DNA of 64,000 bases from Methylocystis bryophila (GCF_027925445.1 NZ_AP027149.1:3174501-3238500); one strand, 5' to 3'. Counted from the first letter of the stretch, positions 26,401 through 35,570 are shown. Notes: generated by a model not told the origin, from the letters alone. Program-made: numbers and translations.

Positions 26401-29400
26401 CCGCGAAGTATATCACCCTCGCGGCGCCGCTCACCGCGACAGGCGCTGGGTCGACCCTCGCGTTGAACGCAGGCGCGGACGTCAATGTCTATTCGGCCAA
26501 TGCGCTCAATGTCGCGACAATCGGCGGGACGATCGGCCACGACTTCAATATCGAGGCGGCGCAGGCCTGGACGACGGCGCCAAGCCTGACCGGGTTGACG
26601 GTGGCGAACAACGTCAATGTCGAAGCCCCCCTGACATGGTCGACAGGCGCGCTGACTCTCGCCGCCACGAATAACATCAATATTGCCGCGCCGATCACGG
26701 CGACAGGCGCTGGGACCAGCCTCGCGTTGAACGCGGGCGTGGACGTCAATGTCAATGCCGTCAACGCGCTCAACGTCGCGACGATCGGGGGATTGGTCAA
26801 CCACGATTTCAATATCCAGCAGTCTCAGGCCTGGACGACGCCGCCGGTCCTGACGGGGCTGACGGTGGCGAACAATTTCAATGTCAATGCCCCTGTGACG
26901 TGGTCGACGGGGTCTCTGACGCTCGCCGCCACGAACAACGTCAACGTCAACACTCCGCTGAATTGGTCGACCGGCACGCTGACGCTGAACGCTGGCCAAA
27001 GCGTCTATGTCAACGGCGTGCTCACCGTGAGCGGCGCGGGGAATTTCGCCGCCAACTACGGCTATGTCCTCGATGGAAACGGCAACCCGACAACGACGCC
27101 GACCCCTGGCGTCAATCCGGATGGCTCGCCCTACGGGCTCTACACCGGCTTCGCCTCGACCGGCCAATACGCCGGTCGGATCGATTTCTCCGGCGCCGGC
27201 GCCGTGGCGCTGAACGGCCAGAATTACACAGTCATCAATTCCGATGCCGGCTTTAGCGCGCTGGGAAGCAATCCATCGGGAGATTACGTGCTCGGCAGCA
27301 ACGTCGCGGTTGCGAGCCTGGCTCAGATACCGTTGTTCACTGGAGACTTCAACGGCTTCGGTCATAAGCTGTCGGTAGCGCCCGTGTCGACGCTGTCGAT
27401 CGACGCGCCGCTTTCGATCGCCACGCTCAAGAACGCCAATGTGGTGTTGAATACCTCTGGCGACATCTCCATCAATGCGCCGGTCACCTCGGGCGCGGGC
27501 CTGCTCACCTTCAACGCCGGGGGCGCGATCAATCTCAACGCCTCGCTGCAAAGCGCGAGCGACAGCTTCGGCTCCTTCGCCTTCACCGGCAAGAGCATGG
27601 CGCTCGAGACAACGGCCAGCGTGAGCGGCGGAAACGTCTTCATCAACGCTCCCACAAGCTGGTCGTCGAACGCCGTCCTGACGCTCACGGCGACCGACAA
27701 CATCAACGTGAACGCGCCAATCACGGCTACGGGCGCGACGGCCGGGCTCGTGCTGACTTCGGGGAACAACCCCAGCAGCTACATCAATATCAACGCGCCG
27801 ATCGTGCTGACCGGCGCCAACGCGAGCCTCGCGCTGAACACCTATGTGCCCGTGTCCCCCGCCCCTGCCCAGCCCATCGAGAACTACAGCTTCGGGAAAG
27901 CAGGCGGGATCACGCTGAATGGCGCCAACCCGAGCCTGACGATCAACGGGAACAGCTATCAGATCATCAACACGCTGGCGCAGCTCGAAGCGATCTCTCC
28001 CAATGCGAGCTCGCCTGCGAACGGCTTCTACGCGCTCGGCAGCGACATCAACGCGGGAGGCGGCGTCGTCTTTTCCGGGCCGGTCATCAACGATCTCGAA
28101 GGAACGTTCGCTGGCTTCAACCACGTGATCCGATATCTCACGATCACCGACCCGACGTTCAGCAACTACGACGCGCTGATCGGCGTCGTCGGCCAAAACA
28201 CCGGCCTTGCGGCAGTCGTTCGCGACGTCGGTCTCCAATACGTGAACGTGAGCTCCTTGAGCGCCGACACCACCATGGGTTCCTCGACCGCCGCGCTGGT
28301 CGCCGGGAATAACGGTACGATCAACAATACTTACGCCTGGGGCGGCTCGATCTCGGGTTACAGCGCGGGCGGCTTGGTGGCCACCAACACAGGAAACATC
28401 AACAATTCGTGGACCTTTCTCAACGTCACCGGCGTGTTCGATGCCGGCGGCCTCGCCGCCGTCAATAATCCAAACTTCCTCACGGCTGTGGGAGGCAACA
28501 TCAACAATTCCTACGCCAACGGCCCCGTCACGGCGGTTGGCTCGACGACGGCCTCCGGAGGGCTGCAGGGCGCAGCCTACGCCGGAGGCCTGGTCGGCTA
28601 CAACTCAGGCAACATCTCCAACTCGCACGCCACCGGCACCGTCACCGCCACGGACCTCATCGCCAGCATCGGCGGATTGGTGGGGGAGAACAATAATTCC
28701 TTCGGCCCGCCGGGCGAAGGGGTGATCTCGAACTCCTATGCGACGGGGAACGTCAACGTATTGGTGACCAATCAATATGCGGCCACTCAGGGCGTCGGCG
28801 GGCTCGTCGGCACGAATAACGGCGGTTACGTCACCGGGTCCCAGGCCAGCGGAAATATCACCGTGGCCGCCACGAATCCGGAAACCACCTTTGCGGCGGA
28901 CGTCGGGGGGCTGGTCGGGCTCAATGAGTCCGGCTTCTTCGGCACAGGCGGCAACATCGATCATTCTTCCGCGGGGGGAAGTGTCACGGCCGTTGTCGGA
29001 AACACCTTCGGCGTCGGCGGCCTCGTCGGCGGCAACATCGATCCCTTCACGAGCATCACGACATCTTCCGCCACCGGAGCTGTGAATTCGAACTTTCCCA
29101 ACTCTACCGGCGGCCTGATCGGCGGCGCCACTTCCGGAGCCAACTACGGCGGCAATAGCTGGAGCATTTCCGGCACGGGTCAAACAAGCGCCACCGGCAG
29201 CGGCCCTGGCGACGCTACGGCGGGCGCCACCGGCACCAATCCGTCGCAATCTAGCTCGTCGACGACGCAGAGCATCAGCACACCGATCAACCCATTCGTC
29301 GATCAGACTCAGGCCGCGAACGTCGTCTCAACCGTCGACACCAGCTATTCTGCGTCCACGCCGCCGCGACCCCGCGTCGCCGCCTCCGCGGGAACGGGCA

Positions 29401-29846
29401 AGACGTCCGCGCTTGCCGGCCCTTCCTTCTCGGACAGGGTCTCGAGCCCCACGAACCAAACCGAGGGCGAGCGGCTCCAGCGCAAGCAGGCGACCGACGC
29501 CGCGAACGCGCGCGCCAAAGCGGCTTCGCTCAGCGCGCCCCCCAGCCACTCGAAGCCGGAACCGGAGGCGAAGGAAGCGCCGCCGCCGCGCCGCCACGTC
29601 TTCACCCCGCCTCCCCCCGTCGCCAAGCCGAAAGGGGCCGGCTTCGGCGCGACGATCCACAGCATCGAGATCGAGGGCAAGCAGTACGAGCTTCATGAGA
29701 AGTCGGGAAGCAAGCCTCAGCCTCCCGAAAACAAGCCTCAAGCTCCGGAGAGCAAGCCTCAGGGCCCAGAGATCAAGACACAGGCTCCGGAAAGCAAGCC
29801 TCAGGCCCCAGAGACCAAGACCCAGGCTCCCAGCGATCACAAGTGA
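23466..29846 (+). CDS. Two-partner secretion exoprotein (TpsA, FHA/HMW1-like)
   Basis: A 2126-aa exported beta-helix protein. Order: an extended signal region to about residue 55 (GMILLSGLCALLPGRPSLAA); a TPS secretion domain about 58-330 with QSTNQAIINWQLFSIAPKET and GQVFIVNSAGIVF; 88-residue repeats about 390-1190; a duplicated ~165-residue block (NFAANYGYVLDGNG); GLUG-type motifs about 1630-1860 (GGLVGYNSGNISNSHATG); then a Pro/Lys/Gln tail with a KPQAPES repeat from about 2080. Such proteins are adhesins, matrix proteins or toxin carriers; no toxin domain is visible. GGAAAG precedes the ATG. The stop overlaps the start of the next gene. Confidence 0.9.
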   Translation: MSRHSDKESGTFLGHGESLHSAPNFVRSAAEPSRVGMILLSGLCALLPGRPSLAAPQGGVVVSGQANISANGATTTINQSTNQAIINWQLFSIAPKETVNFNQPGPTSVTLNRVIGNEKSVIEGALNANGQVFIVNSAGIVFTKSAQVNVGGLVASTLDISNNNFMAGKYQFSGKSTASVVNQGNIQTSPGGYVALLGNTVSNQGTITATLGTVAMASGEQVTLNIGGNALVEVTTDKGTLNALVENKGAIIADGGKVVLTARAADALLSAQVNNSGVIQARTMAGLMGEPPRTGSIKLVANGGKVKVAGRLDASAPNGGNGGTIETSGAKVTVADNAVVTTQAASGKKGLWLIDPDGFTIASSGGDITGVALSSQLDSTNVSILSTSGSGTDGNINVNAPVSWSADTTLALNATNNINVNAPITATGAGAGLTLNSGMDVNVNAVDALNVPTIGGAIGHDFNIQQAQDWTTPPDLTGLTVANNFNVNAPVTWSTGALTLAAANNINIGAPVTATGAGAALTLNAGMDVNVNAVNALNVPTIGGLVNHDFNIGQAQDWTTLPNLAGLTVANNFNVNAPVTWTGALTLAAANNVNVNAPLSWSAGTLTLNAGKSVNVNAVMTVSGAGNFAANYGYVLDGNGNPTTTPTAGANADGSSYGLYTGFGWNGGYGGRIDFSGSGAVALNGQNYTVISSEAGLIASGSNLSGNYVLGSDVAISSLTEIPLFTGNFNGFGHSLPVSTQSINAPLSIATLQNTNVVVNSQGDISINAPVTSGAGMITFNARSNINVNAPITETGAIARLIFNAPYMSVNIGAPITMSGSSAILTLNAGVYGNINAVNALNVPTINGTVFDLNFQQAQAWTTPPNLTGLTVRGDVAVNAPLAWSTGTLRLASGNNINLAAPLNAPSAGLMLNAGYSVNVNAANALNVATIGGYIPVSLTIQQAQAWTTPPDLTGLTINGNLIVNAPLTWSSGTLALAAAKYITLAAPLTATGAGSTLALNAGADVNVYSANALNVATIGGTIGHDFNIEAAQAWTTAPSLTGLTVANNVNVEAPLTWSTGALTLAATNNINIAAPITATGAGTSLALNAGVDVNVNAVNALNVATIGGLVNHDFNIQQSQAWTTPPVLTGLTVANNFNVNAPVTWSTGSLTLAATNNVNVNTPLNWSTGTLTLNAGQSVYVNGVLTVSGAGNFAANYGYVLDGNGNPTTTPTPGVNPDGSPYGLYTGFASTGQYAGRIDFSGAGAVALNGQNYTVINSDAGFSALGSNPSGDYVLGSNVAVASLAQIPLFTGDFNGFGHKLSVAPVSTLSIDAPLSIATLKNANVVLNTSGDISINAPVTSGAGLLTFNAGGAINLNASLQSASDSFGSFAFTGKSMALETTASVSGGNVFINAPTSWSSNAVLTLTATDNINVNAPITATGATAGLVLTSGNNPSSYININAPIVLTGANASLALNTYVPVSPAPAQPIENYSFGKAGGITLNGANPSLTINGNSYQIINTLAQLEAISPNASSPANGFYALGSDINAGGGVVFSGPVINDLEGTFAGFNHVIRYLTITDPTFSNYDALIGVVGQNTGLAAVVRDVGLQYVNVSSLSADTTMGSSTAALVAGNNGTINNTYAWGGSISGYSAGGLVATNTGNINNSWTFLNVTGVFDAGGLAAVNNPNFLTAVGGNINNSYANGPVTAVGSTTASGGLQGAAYAGGLVGYNSGNISNSHATGTVTATDLIASIGGLVGENNNSFGPPGEGVISNSYATGNVNVLVTNQYAATQGVGGLVGTNNGGYVTGSQASGNITVAATNPETTFAADVGGLVGLNESGFFGTGGNIDHSSAGGSVTAVVGNTFGVGGLVGGNIDPFTSITTSSATGAVNSNFPNSTGGLIGGATSGANYGGNSWSISGTGQTSATGSGPGDATAGATGTNPSQSSSSTTQSISTPINPFVDQTQAANVVSTVDTSYSASTPPRPRVAASAGTGKTSALAGPSFSDRVSSPTNQTEGERLQRKQATDAANARAKAASLSAPPSHSKPEPEAKEAPPPRRHVFTPPPPVAKPKGAGFGATIHSIEIEGKQYELHEKSGSKPQPPENKPQAPESKPQGPEIKTQAPESKPQAPETKTQAPSDHK
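24646..27000 (+). repeat. 264-bp tandem repeats coding 88-aa units in tpsA
   Basis: Six units are marked by a (D/A)WTT...LTGLT core whose preceding Gln-rich codons start near 24857, 25121, 26031, 26289, 26553 and 26817. The spacing is 264 bases between most neighbours (258 once). A unit reads NFNVNAPVTWSTGALTLAA, then TATGAG..LTLNAG, DVNVNAVNALNV(P/A)TIGG. The two groups are separated by a longer block near 25332-25830, itself repeated near 27028-27530. Confidence 0.85.
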
Positions 29847-32800
29847 AGCGTAGCAAGATGAGCAACAGAATCGTCAATCTCGGCCCGGTGAGCTTGGCCG
29901 CCCTCGCCCTCGCAACGTCAGCACAGGCGCAATCGATCGGTCTTCCCTTTAACGCCGGCGACGCGCTTCGCCAATCCGAGCTGGCAAGACGGGAGGCGCC
30001 GCCCGCGCCGAAGCCTCAAGTCGTCCTTCCCCAATTCGCGGAGCCGCGCCTGTCGATCCCGGGGAATGAGAAGCTCTTCGTGCGTCGCTTCGAGGTCGAC
30101 GCCCCGAGAGGACTGATCCCGCTCGACGAGACGCATGAGATTCTGGCGGGCTTTGAAAATCGCAAGCTCACGCTCAACGAGATTTACGACGCGGCCGACC
30201 AGATCACCAACCTCTACCGCAGCCACGGCTATATCGTCGCCAAGGCTTATGTTCCGCAGCAGGACGCTCGCTCCGGCACGCTGCGCATCAAGCTCCTCGT
30301 CGGCCAACGCGCGGCGGTGACCCTACAGAATAATTCGCTCGTCGACAGCGGGCTGCTGCAAGGCGTCATCGATCGCGCTATGGAGTCGTCGCCGTACCTC
30401 CATAGGGACGAGATCGAGCGCGCCATGCTGCTGATCTCCGACCTTCCCGGCGCGGGCGTTCCGCGCATCGCGGTGTCTCCAGGCAAGGAGCCGGAAACCT
30501 CGAACTTGAACTTCATCGCGCCCGAAGCGCCTCGCTACGAAGGCTACGTGCTGGGGGACAATTACGGCTATGCATACACGGGCCGCCTCAGGATGAGCGG
30601 CGCCGTGTCCGTGAACTCGCCCCTGGGCTGGGGAGATCGCCTGTCGCTCTTCGGATTGCTTACGGAAAACACCGAGCTCTCCAACTGGCGGGCCGCTTAC
30701 TCCTTTCCTGTCGGGCTCGACGGGCTGCGGGCCGAAATCAGCGCTTTTCAAACGAGCTATGCGCTAGGCGGAATCTACAAGTCGTCCGAGGCGGCGGGCC
30801 TCGCCAACGGGGCTTCCGGCACTCTCACCTACGACCTAAAGCGGCAGCGCGACGACAGCATTTATCTCTTCTCGAACTTCACGCACAAATATCTCGACGA
30901 CCTGATCCTCAAGACCTCGACGGCGTCACGCACCATCGACCTCGGAACCGTGGGCGTCACGCGCAACACCGTCGGCTCATTGTTCGACATGCCGCTCGTG
31001 ACGCAAACGACCCTCTCCGCGACGACCGGCCATGTGAACTTCCCCGATCCGACGGAACGGGCGGCCAATGTCGCGGGCGTGAACACGGCCGGATCCTACG
31101 CCAGGCTCAATCTCAACTTCAATTCGACTCTCGCGTTCAACCCCTGGCTTTCGCTCTCGACGACTCTGCGCGCGCAAAAGTCGCTGGGCCGAAATCTCGA
31201 CGCCAGCGAGAAGATCGAGGTGACCGGCTTCTATGGCGTGAAATCTTATGACGAAGGCGTCGCAGGCGACAGCGGCTACGTCTTCACGCCGGAGCTCAAC
31301 TTCGCGCTGCCCAGCGTTGAAAATTACCGGCACTCGTTCGGTCTCTTCACCGACATCGGCGCGGCCTGGCTGCAAAACGGATGGTACACCACAACCCAGT
31401 ATGCCTATTCGCCGGTGAGCGACGCCGGCGCCGGCTACTACGGGACCTATCAATTCGCGCCGCGGCAGTCGATCTTCCTCAAGGCGCAAGTCGCGCACAC
31501 CTATGGCTCGGAAAACATCGCGCCGAGTTACGACAAGCGCACGAAGGCGTTGGTGCAGATCGGCATGAGCACCGCGTCGGCGCCGACCAGCGGTGGTCTC
31601 TTCACGGAGACTCCGTCGCCTGATTTTGGCGAGAAGCTCGCCGCATGGCTCCCGGACGGTCCGGCGGAGGAGACGCCTTCTCCTTCAAAGCTTCCGCCGC
31701 CGTCATCTCCGCTCGGCGTTTTCGGCGCCGACATGCCGGGGCGCGGCGCCTCGGTTTTCTCCATCCTCCCCTCTTTCTCCAATTTCTCGCACAACCAGAT
31801 CGGGCGGCAGTACCTCTCGCCGACGCAAATCGCCGCGCAAACGGGCTGGTACTACAACCCGTGGATCAACGTGCGCACCGTTCCGATCGACATGGCCGTG
31901 CAGCAGCAATCGCTGACGCTGGCCTATGGCCTCACCGACACGCTTTCGGTCGTCATGGGCACGGGCTTCATCGAGAAGCACAGCCACATGGAGACGTTCA
32001 ACGGCGCCGCCGTTCCCTTCCAACAATTCTCCAATCTCGTGCCGCGGGGCATGAGCTTTCCCTACTCTGACAGCCTCACGGATTCGTCGCTCTCAGGAAT
32101 TTGGCGGTTCTACGAGGACCCGATCAATAAGCTTCAACTCAATGTCGGCATGTCCTTCCCGACAGGCAGCACCAACGAGCCCGGCACCCTTCTGCAGCCG
32201 AATGGCACCTACTCCACCACTCGAGCCTTCTACGGCATGGAGACCGGCACGGGCACTTTCGACATCATGCCGGGCATCGCCTACAAGGGCGTTCTGGACG
32301 ACTGGTCGTGGGGCTTGTCCTATCGCGCGCGGCTTCCTCTCTTCCTCAATCCCGAAGGCTACGCATGGGGCGACCTGCACGAGTTCAGCGCCTGGGGCGG
32401 ATATAGCTGGATCCCCGGTCTGACCACGACGCTGCGTCTCGTCGGGAGCATGCAAGGGTCGATCATCGGTCACGATCCTCAGGTCGCCGGCAAGGTGCAG
32501 ACCGCCAATCCCGGTTCTTACGGCGGTCAGCGCGCTGAAATTTTCGGCGGCGCCACGATCTACGGCGCGCTGCTCGGATTGCCGGCCTATGAGATCGGGA
32601 TCGAAGCCGGAGTTCCCGTCTATCAAAACCTCAACGGCCCGCAACTGGGCCGGAACTGGCAAGCGCAAATGGCCCTGCGCTACAAGGTCGGCAAGGAGGA
32701 CCGCACGCGCCTGCCTTTCGGTCTCAGCGCTCTTTTCCCACCGCCCCCCGCGGACTCTCCGAGGCCGCTCTGGACGGGATTCTATGCCGGCTTTACCGGC

Positions 32801-34402
32801 GGCGCGAATTTCGGCGGTAACGAGACGCTCAACACCGTCCCCGGAACGACAACCGCGTACGCCACCTCTGAAGCCTATCGCTACATCGGCTACATAGCCA
32901 CGGTCTCGAATTCCTCGCTCACGCTCCCGAATAACGGTTTTCTTGGGGGCGCGCAGATCGGCTATGATTGGCAGCTCGGACGATCCGCGGTCCTCGGCTT
33001 CGAGGCGGACGTCGACGGCGTCGTTGGCTCCAAGGGCATGGCGAACGAAGTCGTCAGCACAAGCAACTGGCCCTGGGCCGCCACCGGAGTAACCAACGGG
33101 TACAAGGCGCTCGATTATGTCGGCACGGTGCGGGCGCGGCTCGGCTTCCTCGCCACGCCAAAGCTGCTGCTTTACGGGACCGGCGGTCTCGCCATGGCCA
33201 ATGTCCATCTGAACACGAGCGTCTATGTGCAGCCGACGATCGGGTCGATCGCCTACCCGGTGTATGGAGGCTCGCTCTATCAGGACTTGCGGGTCGGCTG
33301 GACCGGGGGCGTGGGCGCGGAGTGGATGTTCGCGCCACATTGGAGCGCCAAGGCCGAATATCTCTACTACGACACCGGGACGGCCTATCCCATCGGCGGC
33401 GTGCTGCTCCAGCAGACCAGCATTCTCGCGTTGAAGTCGGCCACAGCCCCGCAGCCATCCTATCACTTCGACGGCAACATCGCCCGCTTGGGCCTCTCCT
33501 ATCACTTCAACGGCCGCCAGCCGCCGGAAGGGCTCGTGGTGAAGTCGGCCTCGGCCGAGAGCGAGGCGCCCGCTCCCCGCAAGACCCTGCATACCGCCGA
33601 TTCCTGGACAAGCTTCTATGCCGGGTTGAACTTCGGCGGCGCCAAGACCTGGGGGAGCGGAGAGAACGGGTTGCTGCCTTACGCCGATCCCAACGGCGCT
33701 ATCGGAACCAATCCGGCAAACTGGCCGATTCCGCAGGAGGTAAGCCTCAACCCGCCCCTGACGGTGAGCCCCAACAGCACGATGAGCAACCTCTTCTTTT
33801 TGCCGAGCGGAGCCCAGCGCGGAAGCGTCGCAGGTCTGATCGGAGGCGCTCAGATTGGATATAACTACCGTTTTGCGGGCGACTTCGTGCTTGGCGCGGA
33901 AGCCGATTTACAAGGCACGAGCGTGACGAGTGGGCAGAAAGGCGGACCCAGCTACATCTATCCCAGCCCCTACGGCATAGTCCAATATCAAGACACTCTC
34001 GGAGACCAATATGCCACGGCCGGCATCGCCGCTCCCCTGGCCAGCAGCAGCGGCGGCATTGCCCTGCCCTGGCTCGGCACGGCGCGCGGCCGGGCCGGCT
34101 ATCTGCCGCTCTCCTCGCTGCTGGTTTACGGCACGGCGGGCCTCTCCTACGCCCAGGTCACCACCTACAGTTCCAGCGAAATCCGTGCGGGATGGACTGG
34201 GGGCGGCGGCCTCGAGTGGATGTTCCTCCCCGGTTGGTCGGCGAAGGCGGAGTATCTTTACGTCGATCTTGGCAAGGGAGGGGCCGCCGATCCGTGGTTT
34301 TGGGCCTCGGGCGACCGCCGCCACCCGCAGGCGAGCATCGCCCGAGCGGGCCTGAACTACCACTTCAACTTCGGCTCACCCGAGACCGTGGAAGCGAGAT
34401 AG
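29843..34402 (+). CDS. TpsB transporter fused to three further outer-membrane barrel domains
   Basis: A 1519-aa protein in one uninterrupted frame. Residues 1-30 are a signal peptide; about 74-210 POTRA domains (FVRRFEVDAPRGLIP, YRSHGYIVAKAYVPQQ); about 220-577 a FhaC/ShlB-type barrel, enough for a full TpsB. After a Pro-rich linker, about 620-968 matches a transporter family of the MetA-pathway (phenol degradation) type: LQLNVGMSFPTGSTNEPG, GTGTFDIMPGIAYKG, GIEAGVPVYQNLNGPQLGRN. About 970-1222 and 1252-1519 are two Omp25/RopB-like barrels (WTGFYAGFTGGANFGG; WSAKAEYLYYD; WSAKAEYLYVDLG; final GLNYHFNFG). Typical TpsB is about 550-600 aa. The GTG at 29843 overlaps the tpsA stop; ATG 29858 is the alternative start. 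Confidence 0.85.
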   Translation: MKRSKMSNRIVNLGPVSLAALALATSAQAQSIGLPFNAGDALRQSELARREAPPAPKPQVVLPQFAEPRLSIPGNEKLFVRRFEVDAPRGLIPLDETHEILAGFENRKLTLNEIYDAADQITNLYRSHGYIVAKAYVPQQDARSGTLRIKLLVGQRAAVTLQNNSLVDSGLLQGVIDRAMESSPYLHRDEIERAMLLISDLPGAGVPRIAVSPGKEPETSNLNFIAPEAPRYEGYVLGDNYGYAYTGRLRMSGAVSVNSPLGWGDRLSLFGLLTENTELSNWRAAYSFPVGLDGLRAEISAFQTSYALGGIYKSSEAAGLANGASGTLTYDLKRQRDDSIYLFSNFTHKYLDDLILKTSTASRTIDLGTVGVTRNTVGSLFDMPLVTQTTLSATTGHVNFPDPTERAANVAGVNTAGSYARLNLNFNSTLAFNPWLSLSTTLRAQKSLGRNLDASEKIEVTGFYGVKSYDEGVAGDSGYVFTPELNFALPSVENYRHSFGLFTDIGAAWLQNGWYTTTQYAYSPVSDAGAGYYGTYQFAPRQSIFLKAQVAHTYGSENIAPSYDKRTKALVQIGMSTASAPTSGGLFTETPSPDFGEKLAAWLPDGPAEETPSPSKLPPPSSPLGVFGADMPGRGASVFSILPSFSNFSHNQIGRQYLSPTQIAAQTGWYYNPWINVRTVPIDMAVQQQSLTLAYGLTDTLSVVMGTGFIEKHSHMETFNGAAVPFQQFSNLVPRGMSFPYSDSLTDSSLSGIWRFYEDPINKLQLNVGMSFPTGSTNEPGTLLQPNGTYSTTRAFYGMETGTGTFDIMPGIAYKGVLDDWSWGLSYRARLPLFLNPEGYAWGDLHEFSAWGGYSWIPGLTTTLRLVGSMQGSIIGHDPQVAGKVQTANPGSYGGQRAEIFGGATIYGALLGLPAYEIGIEAGVPVYQNLNGPQLGRNWQAQMALRYKVGKEDRTRLPFGLSALFPPPPADSPRPLWTGFYAGFTGGANFGGNETLNTVPGTTTAYATSEAYRYIGYIATVSNSSLTLPNNGFLGGAQIGYDWQLGRSAVLGFEADVDGVVGSKGMANEVVSTSNWPWAATGVTNGYKALDYVGTVRARLGFLATPKLLLYGTGGLAMANVHLNTSVYVQPTIGSIAYPVYGGSLYQDLRVGWTGGVGAEWMFAPHWSAKAEYLYYDTGTAYPIGGVLLQQTSILALKSATAPQPSYHFDGNIARLGLSYHFNGRQPPEGLVVKSASAESEAPAPRKTLHTADSWTSFYAGLNFGGAKTWGSGENGLLPYADPNGAIGTNPANWPIPQEVSLNPPLTVSPNSTMSNLFFLPSGAQRGSVAGLIGGAQIGYNYRFAGDFVLGAEADLQGTSVTSGQKGGPSYIYPSPYGIVQYQDTLGDQYATAGIAAPLASSSGGIALPWLGTARGRAGYLPLSSLLVYGTAGLSYAQVTTYSSSEIRAGWTGGGGLEWMFLPGWSAKAEYLYVDLGKGGAADPWFWASGDRRHPQASIARAGLNYHFNFGSPETVEAR

Positions 34403-34774
34403 CAATGCGGCCGTCCGGCTCGGAGCGCTAGCCAGTCTGGCCTCTCCGTCAACAGGCGGCGCGCGCTCGGCGTCGCTTGCGCCGACGTCGAGCAGATCGG
34501 CTCGAGGGCAGAGAAGAATAAAATGCGCACTCATAAGCATTGACGCCAGAATAGGCGGCCACGAAAACCGCGCATGTTCCCATTTTTTCTCTTCTATAAA
34601 CGTTGCATCAAAGCAACACGCTAAGCAAATAATTTTTATATCGTTGACAATATCCTTGCTTGAGCGCAGCATCAACTTGGACCGCCAAGGCTCGCGGAAG
34701 CCCTGTCCTGGCGGAACGGTCTCCCGCAGCCTGCGGTTCGGGAAGGCTTGGATCGAGCTGGGAAGGATAAAGCG
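34403..34774. other. Gap before the secreted protein gene
   Basis: 372 bases. The part at 34590-34660 is AT-richer (ctaagcaaataatttttata) and is a likely promoter region for the next gene. No coding text, no clear terminator after the fusion gene and no repeat family copy is seen. Confidence 0.4.
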
Positions 34775-35485
34775 ATGATGGGGATACGGGTGTTTGGCGC
34801 GGCGACGTTGGCGGCGCTTTTTCTAGGCGCTCCGTCGGCGGACGCTGCGATCGTCGGCGTGACCTACACGGGGACGGTTTCCGCCGGCTTCGACCAAATT
34901 GGCCTCTTTGGCTCGCCGAACAGGGACCTCGTAGGCGATAGCTACCAGGTTACCTATACGTTCAACACAGTGATGGGGTCCTATTTCACCACCCCGACCG
35001 AGAGTTCCGCTTCGGGTGGAACCTCCGTGGGGACCTCCAGCCCTTCCCTCGGCGTGACGGTGACGATTAATGGCGTCAGCGTTTCCTCGAATCTCAATGG
35101 CTACTTCGATCAGATATACGGCTACAACGACGGATCTTCTTCCTCAGAGCAATATCATAGCACGTCTTATTCCAATGTGACGCCTGATGGCAAGAACGCT
35201 TTGAATTATGCAACAAATTACGTTTACGCCGCGAGTTTGGCGCTGCCTGCAAGCATCACGACACCTTATAACTATGATGTGCAGGCCAATGATAACCAAG
35301 CCGGAACGATCGCCTTTTCCACAAGCGACAATAGTGGCGCTCAAACATTGGATGCATGGGCCAGCGCTAATATTACGAATGTGGCGGAGACGCTCATCTC
35401 TCCCGGACCCAATCCCGGCGCCGGCCTCGCCGGTCTTGCGGCTCTCATGGTCGCCGGCTTTTATGTGAGGACCCGCCGCGCCTGA
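34775..35485 (+). CDS. Secreted beta-rich protein with PEP-CTERM-like sorting tail
   Basis: A 236-aa exported protein. Signal peptide MMGIRVFGAATLAALFLGAP cleaved near ADAA; a Ser/Thr/Gly/Tyr-rich body without charge clusters. The C-terminus has the tripartite form of PEP-CTERM-type signals: PGPNPGAGLAGL, a hydrophobic helix, then RTRRA. Such tails direct processing by an exosortase or rhombosortase-like enzyme at the inner membrane. No such enzyme gene is in the window, and the PGPNPGAG box deviates from the PEP consensus. AAGGA lies upstream of ATG 34775; an earlier start at 34748 is less likely. Confidence 0.7.
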   Translation: MMGIRVFGAATLAALFLGAPSADAAIVGVTYTGTVSAGFDQIGLFGSPNRDLVGDSYQVTYTFNTVMGSYFTTPTESSASGGTSVGTSSPSLGVTVTINGVSVSSNLNGYFDQIYGYNDGSSSSEQYHSTSYSNVTPDGKNALNYATNYVYAASLALPASITTPYNYDVQANDNQAGTIAFSTSDNSGAQTLDAWASANITNVAETLISPGPNPGAGLAGLAALMVAGFYVRTRRA

Positions 35486-35517
35486 GCTCAATACGGCGCG
35501 AAGGTCCTTAGCTCACG

Positions 35518-35547
35518 CTGCGTTCAGGTGGAACCGCCTGAACGCAG
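35518..35547. repeat. Family B intergenic palindrome (copy B2)
   Basis: Inverted repeat ctgcgttcaggtgg / ccgcctgaacgcag preceded by tagctcacg. It lies 33 bases after the sorting-tail gene and may serve as its terminator; there is no T-run. It is followed by repeat C1 in the same gap. Confidence 0.85.
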
Positions 35548-35570
35548 AAAACGTGATCGACTCTAAAAGT

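Noticed and set aside
24646..27000. Possible CRISPR-like regular array
   Set aside because: The repeat period is 264 bases, in frame and coding for an adhesin repeat, with no short direct repeats and unique spacers.
26280..28238. 652-codon minus-strand open frame inside tpsA
   Set aside because: Its text is repetitive only because it mirrors the tpsA repeats; it has no protein-like features.
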